Origin: Pseudobdellovibrionaceae bacterium
GTDB lineage: Bacteria; Bdellovibrionota; Bdellovibrionia; Bdellovibrionales; Bdellovibrionaceae
Direction: 5' to 3'
NCBI GenBank assembly: GCA_019637915.1
Contig: JAHBUV010000001.1
Coordinates: forward strand, 2,512,565-2,576,564
DNA length: 64,000 nucleotides
Positions within the stretch are counted from its first letter, which is position 1. Each line of letters starts with the position of its first letter. The notes under the pieces were generated by a model, which searched no databases, had not been told where the DNA came from, and saw only the letters and a list, made by a program, of their open reading frames with translations. This document shows positions 56,972 to 64,000 of this stretch, piece by piece. Both the position numbers and the translations under genes were made by a program.

Positions 56972-58150
56972 ATGAACGAGGAATCCTTGAAAAACTATCT
57001 TTTCACCAGTGAGTCCGTGTCTGAAGGCCATCCCGATAAAATGGCCGATCAAATCTCCGACGCCGTCTTGGACGCCATCCTGGCCCAGGATTCGGCGGGA
57101 CGCGTGGCTTGCGAGACCTTGTTGACCACGGGCCTGATCGTGGTGGCCGGCGAGGTCACGACCGGCGCGAAGATCCAGGTCGCCGAGATCGCCCGCGAGA
57201 CGGTGAAACGCATCGGTTATGACGACACCGACAAGGGCTTTGACTACAAAACCTGCGGCGTCGTGGTGGCCCTCGGCCAGCAAAGCCCCGACATCGCCCT
57301 GGGCGTGAAAAAAACCGGCGACGACAATCAGGGCGCCGGCGACCAGGGTTTGATGTTCGGTTACGCCGTCAATGAGACCCCGGAGCTCATGCCCCTGACC
57401 ATTTCCCTGTCCCACAAGCTGGTGAAAGACCTGGCGGGCCTGCGCAAGGCCGGCAAGGTGAACTGGCTGCGCCCGGACGCCAAGTCCCAGGTCACCGCCG
57501 AGTATGAGAACGGTTTGGTGAAGCGCATCGACACCGTCGTTCTGTCCACCCAGCACGCGGAAGAGGCGAGCCAGGACATGATCCGTGAATTCATCACGGA
57601 GGAACTGATCAAGAAGTCCATCCCCGCGCAGTGGATCGACCGCCACACCAAATTCCACGTCAATCCCACGGGCCGCTTCGTGACCGGCGGTCCCATGGGC
57701 GACGCCGGCCTCACGGGTCGCAAGATCATCGTCGACACTTACGGCGGCCACGGCGCCCACGGCGGCGGCGCGTTCTCGGGCAAGGACCCCTCGAAGGTGG
57801 ACCGTTCGGCGGCTTACGCCGCCCGCCACATCGCCAAAAACATCGTCGGCGCGGGGCTCGCTTCGCGCTGTCTCGTGCAGGTGGCTTACGCGATCGGCGT
57901 GGCCGATCCGGTCAGCATCAACATCAACGACTACGGCACCTCCAAGGTCGGCGCTGCGGCTCTTGAAAAGGCCGTGCGCCAGCTCTGGGACCTGCGCCCC
58001 TCGCGCATCACGAAGGACTTCAACCTGCTGCGCCCGATCTATTCGCCCACTTCGGCCTACGGCCACTTCGGCCGCAACGAAGAAAGCTTCACCTGGGAAA
58101 AGCTCGACAAGGTCGACGCCCTCAAAGACTTTGTGAAAACGATCGCCTGA
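56972..58150 (+). CDS. metK: S-adenosylmethionine synthetase
   Basis: 392 residues. Makes SAM from methionine and ATP. Family motifs: [68 protein letters not shown], the P-loop-like [19 protein letters not shown], and the C-terminal [11 protein letters not shown] also supplies LipA in this window. The ATG has no clear SD but the N-terminus is well placed. Ends 13 nt before lepA. Confidence 0.98.
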   Translation: MNEESLKNYLFTSESVSEGHPDKMADQISDAVLDAILAQDSAGRVACETLLTTGLIVVAGEVTTGAKIQVAEIARETVKRIGYDDTDKGFDYKTCGVVVALGQQSPDIALGVKKTGDDNQGAGDQGLMFGYAVNETPELMPLTISLSHKLVKDLAGLRKAGKVNWLRPDAKSQVTAEYENGLVKRIDTVVLSTQHAEEASQDMIREFITEELIKKSIPAQWIDRHTKFHVNPTGRFVTGGPMGDAGLTGRKIIVDTYGGHGAHGGGAFSGKDPSKVDRSAAYAARHIAKNIVGAGLASRCLVQVAYAIGVADPVSININDYGTSKVGAAALEKAVRQLWDLRPSRITKDFNLLRPIYSPTSAYGHFGRNEESFTWEKLDKVDALKDFVKTIA

Positions 58151-58163
58151 GACGAAGGAAGAA

Positions 58164-59960
58164 ATGGATCCCAAGTTCATCCGCAACTTTTCGATCATCG
58201 CGCACATCGACCACGGCAAATCAACCCTGGCCGACGCGCTTTTGGACGTCTCGGGCGCCCTCACCCAGCGTGAGCAAAAAGAGCAGTTCCTGGACAACAT
58301 GGATCTGGAGCGCGAGCGCGGCATCACCATCAAAGCGCAGACGGTGTGCCTGAAGTGGGTGAAGGACAACCAGGAGTACCAGATCAACCTGATCGACACT
58401 CCCGGGCACGTCGATTTTTCCTATGAAGTGTCGCGCAGCCTCGCGGCCTGCGAGGGCGCCCTCCTGGTGGTGGACGCCGCCCAGGGCGTCGAGGCGCAGA
58501 CCCTCGCCAACGTGTACCTCGCCATCGAGAACAACCTCGAGATCGTGCCGGTGCTGAACAAGGTGGACCTGCCGTCCGCGGACCCGGAGGGCGTTCGCAA
58601 GCAGATCGAGGACACCATCGGGCTTGATTGCTCGAACATCATCCACGCCAGCGCCAAAGAGCGCCGGGGCGTGAAGGAGATCCTCGACGCCATCGTCGAG
58701 CTGGTGCCGCCGCCGGTGGCCGACCGCGCCCTGCCGTTGCGGGCTTTGATTTTCGATTCCTGGTTCGACTCCTACCAGGGCGTCGTCGTGCTCCTGCGTT
58801 TGAAGGACGGCGTCGTGAGGAAGGGCGAGAAGATCCGCTTCATGGCCACGGGCCGCGATTACGAGGTCCTGCGCCTGGGGAAATACGCGCCTTTCCCGTT
58901 GTGGGTGGACACCCTCGAGGCGGGCGAGGTGGGTTACATCGTCTGCGGCATCAAGGACATCCGCGACGTCAAAGTCGGCGACACGGTGACGACGGCGCGC
59001 AATCCCGCCACCGTGGCTTTGCCGGGTTTCCAGAAAATGAAGGCCATGGTGTTCGCCGGGATCTTCCCCGTGGACGCCACGGATTTCGAGAACCTGAAGG
59101 ACGCCCTGGACAAGCTCGCGCTCAACGACTCGAGCTTGAGTTTCGACAAGGAAAAGTCCGAGGCCCTGGGCTTCGGTTACCGCTGCGGCTTCCTCGGCCT
59201 CCTGCACATGGAGATCGTGCAGGAACGCCTGGAGCGCGAATTCGGTTTGAATCTGATCACCACGGCGCCCACCGTCGTCTACCGCGTGCACATGACCGAC
59301 GGCACGGTCTCCGATTTCGAGAACCCGTCGCAGATGCCGCCGGAAGTGAAGATCGCCAAACTCGAGGAGCCCTTCGTCAAGGTGACCTTGCACACGCCGA
59401 CGGATTTCATCGGCCAGATCCTCAAGCTCTGCGAGGACAAGCGCGGCTCGCAGATCAAGATGGACTACGTGAGCGAAAAGAAAGTCATCATCGAGTACAA
59501 ACTGCCGCTCAACGAGATCGTCCTCGATTTTTACGACCGGCTGAAATCCATCTCCAAGGGCTACGCCTCCATGGAGTATGAGCTGCTGGATTTCGAGGAG
59601 TCCGATCTGGTGAAGATGGACGTCATGATCAACGGCGAGCCGATCGATGCCTTGTCCCTCGTCGTGCACCGTTCGAAGGCCGTGACCCGCGGCCGCGTGC
59701 TCTGCGAGAAGATGAAAGAGCTGATCCCCCGCCAGCAATATCAAGTGGCGATCCAGGCCGCGATCGGCGCCAAGATCATCGCCCGCGAGACCTTGGGCGC
59801 CCTCAGAAAAGACGTGACCGCGAAGTGTTATGGTGGTGACATCAGTCGTAAACGGAAACTCCTTGAGAAACAAAAAGAGGGGAAAAAGCGCCTGAAGCAG
59901 ATCGGCTCCGTCGAAGTGCCTCAAGAGGCGTTCCTGGCGATTCTCAAGGTCGAAGACTAA
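58164..59960 (+). CDS. lepA: Translation elongation factor 4 (LepA)
   Basis: 598 residues. Ribosomal GTPase that helps initiation or back-translocation. G1 [12 protein letters not shown], switch [15 protein letters not shown]4 [10 protein letters not shown], and the LepA-specific C-terminal domain with [33 protein letters not shown]. Preceded by GAAGGA. In E. coli lepA is followed by lepB; the same holds here, 13 nt later, with extra lepB copies. Confidence 0.98.
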   Translation: MDPKFIRNFSIIAHIDHGKSTLADALLDVSGALTQREQKEQFLDNMDLERERGITIKAQTVCLKWVKDNQEYQINLIDTPGHVDFSYEVSRSLAACEGALLVVDAAQGVEAQTLANVYLAIENNLEIVPVLNKVDLPSADPEGVRKQIEDTIGLDCSNIIHASAKERRGVKEILDAIVELVPPPVADRALPLRALIFDSWFDSYQGVVVLLRLKDGVVRKGEKIRFMATGRDYEVLRLGKYAPFPLWVDTLEAGEVGYIVCGIKDIRDVKVGDTVTTARNPATVALPGFQKMKAMVFAGIFPVDATDFENLKDALDKLALNDSSLSFDKEKSEALGFGYRCGFLGLLHMEIVQERLEREFGLNLITTAPTVVYRVHMTDGTVSDFENPSQMPPEVKIAKLEEPFVKVTLHTPTDFIGQILKLCEDKRGSQIKMDYVSEKKVIIEYKLPLNEIVLDFYDRLKSISKGYASMEYELLDFEESDLVKMDVMINGEPIDALSLVVHRSKAVTRGRVLCEKMKELIPRQQYQVAIQAAIGAKIIARETLGALRKDVTAKCYGGDISRKRKLLEKQKEGKKRLKQIGSVEVPQEAFLAILKVED

Positions 59961-59973
59961 GTTCGGAGTGGCC

Positions 59974-60747
59974 ATGGCGAAGGCGAAAAAAGACAAAGGC
60001 GGATGGAACTGGCGCACCAAGGTTTTTTGGACCGAAGGATGGGGCTCGCTGGGTCTGGCGGTCCTGATCGCGCTCTTCATCCGATGGGCCTTTATCGAGG
60101 CCTACGTCATCCCTTCCGGCTCCATGCTTCCCTCCCTGCTGATCCATGACCACATCTTCGTGAACAAGTTGACTTACGGCCTGCGCGTGCCTTTCAGCGA
60201 AAACTGGATGGCGAAATTCAGCGAGCCCAAGCGCGGCGAAGTCATCGTTTTCAAATACCCCCGCGACATGAGCACCTTCTTCATCAAGCGCGTCGTCGGC
60301 GAGCCCGGCGACAAGATCTTTTACGAGAACGGCACGCTCTACATCAACGACAAGCCCCAGGAGAAAAAAGTCCCGGTCAGCGACGCCGACTTCAAATGGC
60401 TGCGCGACGCCGACTTCCAGCGCGACAACAACATCTACGACGGCAAGGACAACTACACCCATTTCACGGAAGCCCTGGGCGACAAAGGGCACAGCATCCT
60501 TCTGCGCAAGGGCGACGTGTACGAGACTTACGGCCCCTACATCGTTCCCGAGGACCATCTGTTCGTGATGGGTGACAACCGCAACAACTCCAGCGACAGC
60601 CGCGTCTGGGGGCCCGTGCCGAAGAAGAACATCCTCGGCCGCGCCATGTTCATTTGGCTGTCCTGCGAGGAGACCATCCCGGCCCTGCCCTTCCTCTGCA
60701 ACCCACTGACGATCCGCTGGGGTCGCTTTTTCAAGCCCGTTGAATGA
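59974..60747 (+). CDS. lepB: Type I signal peptidase, copy 1
   Basis: 257 residues from the ATG at 59974. One membrane helix (LGLAVLIALFIRWAFIEAYVI), then catalytic S50 in IPSGSMLPSL and general-base K105 in FFIKRVVGEPGD, plus box E MGDNRNNSSDSRVWG. Cleaves Sec/Tat signal peptides on the periplasmic face. An insert of about 35 residues (about 125-165) between boxes D and E sets it apart from copy 3. First of three copies; overlaps copy 2 by 4 nt. Confidence 0.96.
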   Translation: MAKAKKDKGGWNWRTKVFWTEGWGSLGLAVLIALFIRWAFIEAYVIPSGSMLPSLLIHDHIFVNKLTYGLRVPFSENWMAKFSEPKRGEVIVFKYPRDMSTFFIKRVVGEPGDKIFYENGTLYINDKPQEKKVPVSDADFKWLRDADFQRDNNIYDGKDNYTHFTEALGDKGHSILLRKGDVYETYGPYIVPEDHLFVMGDNRNNSSDSRVWGPVPKKNILGRAMFIWLSCEETIPALPFLCNPLTIRWGRFFKPVE

Positions 60748-61451
60748 TGGCGCGCCGGAATCTGAAAGGAACTTGGATTCAAGCCCTGATCGGATTCTTC
60801 TCGCCGGTGCTGTTCATTTTGGTTTTGCGTTGGGCGGTGCTGGAACCCTACGTGATCCCCTCCGGCAGCATGATCCCGAACCTGCTGGTTCATGATCATC
60901 TCTTCGTGAAAAAATCCGCCTTCGGTTTGCGCATGCCTTTTTCCGACCGTTGGTTGTGGAACTGGTCGCAGCCCCAGGCCGGCGACGTCCTGGTCTTCAG
61001 GTATCCGCCGTCTCCGGCGGTGTTTTACATCAAGCGCCTGGTCGGCAAACCGGGCGATCACGTCGAGATCAATGACGGCCGCATCAAGGTGAACGGCAAG
61101 GCCTGGACGCTGACGCCGATCCCCGCGCCGGCGGGGCAGGACGAGGACTTCCATTACTTCCTCGAGAACAACGGCGAGCGCGAATACATCGTGCGTTTCC
61201 TGAATGAGAAACCGGATCCGTCCAGCGTGGCGGAATGGGATGTGCCGGCCGGCAAATATTTCTTCGTCGGCGACAACCGCGACCAATCGAGCGACGGCCG
61301 GGTCTGGGGCTACGTGCCCGAGAAGAACCTCATCGGCAAAGCCTGGGTGATCTGGCTTTCCTGCGACGAAATGCTCGAGAGCGCCCGCTTCGTCTGCAAT
61401 CCGTCGACCATGCGCTGGTCGAGATTTTTCCGCTCCGGAGGGCTCGACTGA
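60744..61451 (+). CDS. lepB: Type I signal peptidase, copy 2
   Basis: 235 residues (start at either of two ATG codons, 60744 or 60747). Membrane helix GFFSPVLFILVLRWAVLEPYVI, catalytic S42 in IPSGSMIPNL, K97 in FYIKRLVGKPGD, and box E VGDNRDQSSDGRVWG. All active-site positions are kept, so it is unlikely to be a pseudogene. Overlaps both neighbours. Confidence 0.95.
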   Translation: MMARRNLKGTWIQALIGFFSPVLFILVLRWAVLEPYVIPSGSMIPNLLVHDHLFVKKSAFGLRMPFSDRWLWNWSQPQAGDVLVFRYPPSPAVFYIKRLVGKPGDHVEINDGRIKVNGKAWTLTPIPAPAGQDEDFHYFLENNGEREYIVRFLNEKPDPSSVAEWDVPAGKYFFVGDNRDQSSDGRVWGYVPEKNLIGKAWVIWLSCDEMLESARFVCNPSTMRWSRFFRSGGLD

Positions 61452-61777
61452 TGTTGAAGGTTCCCCGTTGGTGGCTTTGGATGCTCGGGGGTTTCGTGAT
61501 CGTCGCGACCCTTTCCCTCCGTTATTTCGCGGAGAGGGAGGAGAAGGACCACGGCCGCTACGGCGTCGGCACCTGCCTTCGCGATGAAGAGGTGAAGGTC
61601 TTGTACCGGGTGCAGGAGCGCTCCGGCGACAGTTATGTCCTGCGCGTTTTACTGAGTGAAAAGTTCCCTCTCGACGATCTTTACCGCGTCGGCGGCGAGC
61701 GCAGTCTGCCCGCGGCCCTTGTGGAGGGCGGCTCGGGATTGCGCCCGGTGATTTGTCCCCAATCCGGCGAACGTTGA
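61451..61777 (+). CDS. Small membrane-anchored protein within the signal peptidase group
   Basis: 108 residues with one N-terminal membrane helix (WWLWMLGGFVIVATLSLRYF), then a periplasmic part of about 80 residues with two cysteines (GTCLRDE and VICPQS). No family recognised. Its ATG overlaps the copy 2 stop (TGATG), and copy 3 starts 42 nt downstream. The operon context suggests a role with the signal peptidases, for example substrate delivery or regulation; this is inference. Confidence 0.7.
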   Translation: MLKVPRWWLWMLGGFVIVATLSLRYFAEREEKDHGRYGVGTCLRDEEVKVLYRVQERSGDSYVLRVLLSEKFPLDDLYRVGGERSLPAALVEGGSGLRPVICPQSGER

Positions 61778-61819
61778 TTTTGATTGCCTTACCGCCCCAC
61801 CAGGGGACAGGATCTTCCT

Positions 61820-62497
61820 ATGGCGTGGAGGCAGTATCTCCTCACCGTGGGCGTCGCCGTTTTGGCGGCGTTGTTGGTCCGACACTTTGTTCTCACGGCC
61901 TATAAAGTGCCGACGGGTTCGATGCAGCCGGCCCTCAAGCCCGGTGACTTCATTTTTTCGCTGAGAACGGCCTACGGTTTGAAGGTGCCCTTCGGATCCC
62001 GTCGGATTTTCGAGTCTCAGCCCGAGCGCGGGGACCTTGTTGTCTTCACTTATCCCCATCAGCCCGACGTGAACTACATCAAGCGCGTCATCGCTTTGCC
62101 GGGCGATCGGGTGCAGATCCGGAACAATCGTCTGATTTTGAACGGCGAGCCCCTGCGCTACGAGCCTTTGGAGGGCGCGCCGGGGGAAAATCCCAATCCG
62201 GGCTTCTTCGAAATGTTCCGGGAGTCCGGCGCGGGCGGGAAGCCTTGGCGGGTGATTCTCGAAAAAGGCGCGCAAGACCGGGATTTCGGCCCCTTGGTGG
62301 TGCCCAGTGGCGAGATTTTCCTGCTCGGCGATAACCGCGACACCAGCGACGACTCCCGTTATTGGGGCACTGTCCCGGTGAGTCAAATCCAGGGAAAAGC
62401 GGTGCTCATCTGGCTGTCGTTGGACTGGCAGAACAAGTGGGCGGACAACCGTTTTCCGCGGGTGCGTTGGCGCCGGGTTTTCTCCGCCGTTCATTGA
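61820..62497 (+). CDS. lepB: Type I signal peptidase, copy 3
   Basis: 225 residues from the ATG at 61820, with AGGA about 8 nt upstream. Membrane helix QYLLTVGVAVLAALLVRHFVL, catalytic S34 in VPTGSMQPAL (Thr for the usual Ser two before it), K88 in NYIKRVIALPGDRV, and box E LGDNRDTSDDSRYWG. The shortest and most divergent copy. It may prefer another substrate class. The pyrB promoter overlaps its stop. Confidence 0.95.
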   Translation: MAWRQYLLTVGVAVLAALLVRHFVLTAYKVPTGSMQPALKPGDFIFSLRTAYGLKVPFGSRRIFESQPERGDLVVFTYPHQPDVNYIKRVIALPGDRVQIRNNRLILNGEPLRYEPLEGAPGENPNPGFFEMFRESGAGGKPWRVILEKGAQDRDFGPLVVPSGEIFLLGDNRDTSDDSRYWGTVPVSQIQGKAVLIWLSLDWQNKWADNRFPRVRWRRVFSAVH

Positions 62498-62523
62498 CAA
62501 GGGATCGGCTGCTCTCCTATTGT
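62494..62523 (+). promoter_or_regulatory. Strong candidate leaderless promoter of pyrB-carA
   Basis: TTGACA (62494-62499, perfect), 18-nt spacer, TATTGT (62518-62523). The predicted +1 lies at or one base before the pyrB ATG (62531). No SD is present. Confidence 0.65.
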
Positions 62524-62530
62524 TTTCGGG

Positions 62531-63439
62531 ATGTCCGCAGCCTCCCTCCTCGACCTGAAAAGTCTTTCAGCCGAAACGATTGCGCGCATTTTTTCTCTCG
62601 CCGATCGCCTGTCCGGGGAAAAACCCGCGGACCGCGACCATTTCCCGAATCGGCGGGGGCTCTCAGCGGCCCTCGTTTTTTTTGAGCCCAGCACCCGCAC
62701 CCGTTTGAGCTTCGAGACCGCCTGCCTGCGCGAAGGCCTGCGGCCGGTGATCCTCGACGGCGCGGCGGGCAGCAGCCTGGAAAAAGGCGAAAGCGCCGAG
62801 GACACCTTGCTCAACATCGCCGCCATGAACCCGTCCGTCATGGTGGTGCGTTCCGGCGACGCCCTGGACATGGAGGCCATGAGCCGCGCGCTGCCGGGGT
62901 TGCCGTGGCTGAACGCCGGTTGGGGCCGTCGTGGCCATCCGACGCAGGCTTTGCTGGACCTTTTCGCCCTGGTCCGCAAAGGCCTTGACCCCGCCTCTCA
63001 ACGTCTTTTGTTGATCGGCGACGTCCGCCACAGCCGCGTGGCCGCCTCCCACTTCGAGTTGGCCCGCGTCCTCGGCTACGAGGTCGCGCTGTGCGGCCCG
63101 GCCTCTTTCCTGCCGGAGCGGCCGACGGCGCGGGTGTTCGAAAGCCTGCGCGATGGCTTGCGGTGGGCGACGGCGGCCATGGCTTTGCGCGTGCAGCTCG
63201 AGCGGCATCCCGGGGCGACGGACCTGAAGGACTATCACGGCCGCTGGGGGCTGAACGCCGACTCGCTGAAGGCGCTCGCGCCGAAGGCCGTGATCATGCA
63301 TCCGGGACCGGTCAACTGGGGCGTCGAGATGTCGTCGGACGTGATGCGGGACCCGCGCTCGGTGATCCTCGAGCAGGTGGGCGGCGGCGTGTGGATCCGC
63401 CAGGCGCTGGTGCGCCGGGCTTTGGAGGGGAAAGTATGA
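62531..63439 (+). CDS. pyrB: Aspartate carbamoyltransferase catalytic chain
   Basis: 302 residues. Condenses carbamoyl phosphate with aspartate in pyrimidine synthesis. Motifs: the carbamoyl-phosphate loop FEPSTRTRLSFE, GESAEDTLLN, the HPTQALLDLF motif preceded by RRG, and IMHPGPVNWGVEM. No PyrI regulatory chain is adjacent. The stop overlaps carA (ATGA), so the enzyme that uses carbamoyl phosphate and the subunit that makes it are co-translated. Confidence 0.96.
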   Translation: MSAASLLDLKSLSAETIARIFSLADRLSGEKPADRDHFPNRRGLSAALVFFEPSTRTRLSFETACLREGLRPVILDGAAGSSLEKGESAEDTLLNIAAMNPSVMVVRSGDALDMEAMSRALPGLPWLNAGWGRRGHPTQALLDLFALVRKGLDPASQRLLLIGDVRHSRVAASHFELARVLGYEVALCGPASFLPERPTARVFESLRDGLRWATAAMALRVQLERHPGATDLKDYHGRWGLNADSLKALAPKAVIMHPGPVNWGVEMSSDVMRDPRSVILEQVGGGVWIRQALVRRALEGKV

Positions 63440-64000
63440 ACGCATGGCTGGTCCTCGAAACAGGTGAAGTTTATTCGGGCCTGTGGCACTCCGGCAAGGA
63501 CCGGGCCGGCGAGGTGGTTTTCAACACCTCCCATTCCGGTTACGAGGAGATCGCCACGGATCCGTCCTACTTCGGCCAGATCGTCTGCCTGACGGCGCCG
63601 ATGATGGGGAATTACGGCGTCGACCAAAACGTCTGGGAATCGCGCCGTCTGTGGATCGAGGGCTTCATCTGCCTGCAGGTGCAGGACTCCGACCGCGACC
63701 GCTCCTGGATCAAGCGCCTCGACGAGGACGGCATCCCCCTGGTGAGCTGCCTCGACACCCGCGGCCTCGTGCTGCGCCTGCGTTCCGGAGGCACCCCCTG
63801 GGGCGCTCTGGTGCAGGCGGAAACGGAGGCCGAGGCCCGCGAAAAAGCCGCGCCTCTGATCGCCGCCAAGAAAACCATCGACAAGGACTGGGTGGCCGCC
63901 GTTTCCCGCCGCGAGGTGGAAGTGCGGCCGGGCCGCCGCGCCGACGGGCCGCGCCTGGCCGTTCTCGATTTCGGCTCGAAGGAGAACATCCTGCGTGAGC
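63436..64000 (+). CDS. carA: Carbamoyl-phosphate synthase small chain (partial)
   Basis: The 5' part (188 codons) of a gene cut by the window end. The visible N-terminal domain matches CarA: NAWLVLETGEVYSGLWHSG, GEVVFNTSHSGYEEIATDPSYFGQIV, APMMGNYGV, CLDTRGLVLRLRSGG. The start of the glutaminase domain (LAVLDFGSKENILRE) is also present. Supplies ammonia from glutamine to CarB. The glutaminase catalytic Cys lies beyond the window. Confidence 0.93.
   Translation, partial: MNAWLVLETGEVYSGLWHSGKDRAGEVVFNTSHSGYEEIATDPSYFGQIVCLTAPMMGNYGVDQNVWESRRLWIEGFICLQVQDSDRDRSWIKRLDEDGIPLVSCLDTRGLVLRLRSGGTPWGALVQAETEAEAREKAAPLIAAKKTIDKDWVAAVSRREVEVRPGRRADGPRLAVLDFGSKENILRE

Noticed and set aside
54263-60080. 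Long minus-strand frames opposite rpoN, metK and lepA
   Set aside because: All three plus-strand genes are highly conserved; the antisense frames show no recognisable protein features.

Overview
The window is a compact, GC-rich (about 60% by eye), almost fully coding chromosomal segment of a Gram-negative, predatory-type bacterium. My best placement is Bdellovibrionota, an inference from gene content. It carries LPS/KDO synthesis and export genes. It also has a Glt/Agl-like envelope machine of the kind known from Myxococcus and Bdellovibrio, many lipoproteins and secreted proteins, DUF3015 and DUF4105 proteins, sigma-54 and an FHA-type sigma-54 activator. I see no rRNA, tRNA, CRISPR array, prophage or intact insertion sequence.

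Layout. 1-5.3 kb: an exported protein, then a minus-strand lipA-pdhC(E2)-lpd-lipB operon for lipoate synthesis and the E2/E3 parts of pyruvate dehydrogenase. 5.4-12 kb: a hibernation-factor-like protein, sfsA, a MepA-like peptidase lipoprotein, an outer-membrane-type protein, msrB and lysC. 11.7-20.3 kb: exported DUF3015 and DUF4105 proteins, a beta-helix/DUF4214 protein, a DsbA-like lipoprotein, small conserved proteins, a cupredoxin-like protein and a CpaF ATPase. 20.4-26.5 kb: alcohol dehydrogenase, a ZrgA-like zinc protein, dienelactone hydrolase, an SDR, a coiled-coil protein, eno and an FtsB-like protein. 26.6-32.5 kb: a small XRE regulator, polA, a lipoprotein, a FliL-like protein and the FHA sigma-54 activator.

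32.6-56.8 kb is the most interesting part. engB-kdsB-pyrG-kdsD leads into kdsC, lptC-lptA (fused), lptB, rpoN and hpf. This is the order of the classical kdsD-kdsC-lptC-lptA-lptB-rpoN-hpf block, but it is opened in two places. Between kdsD and kdsC lie three exported proteins, including a subtilase and a candidate clan-CD-like cysteine peptidase. Between kdsC and lptC lies a ten-gene Glt/Agl-like machine: two beta-barrels, three TPR proteins, a small CglF-like protein, an FHA/TonB-like protein, a TolQ and two TolR homologues. It is joined to kdsC by a 4-nt overlap and to lptC by an 11-nt gap.

56.9-64 kb: metK, lepA, three consecutive active-site-intact type I signal peptidases (with one small membrane protein between the second and third), then pyrB and a carA cut by the window end.

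Two genome-level signals recur. First, several promoter-proximal genes (polA, kdsC, apt, pyrB, engB and others) lack a Shine-Dalgarno site and have a sigma-70-like promoter placed so that transcription would begin at the start codon, which suggests leaderless mRNAs. Second, short inverted or dispersed repeats sit directly against stop codons: a 24-27-nt element in three copies, a 59-nt perfect palindrome and a 150-nt hairpin. These look like REP/MITE-type elements.
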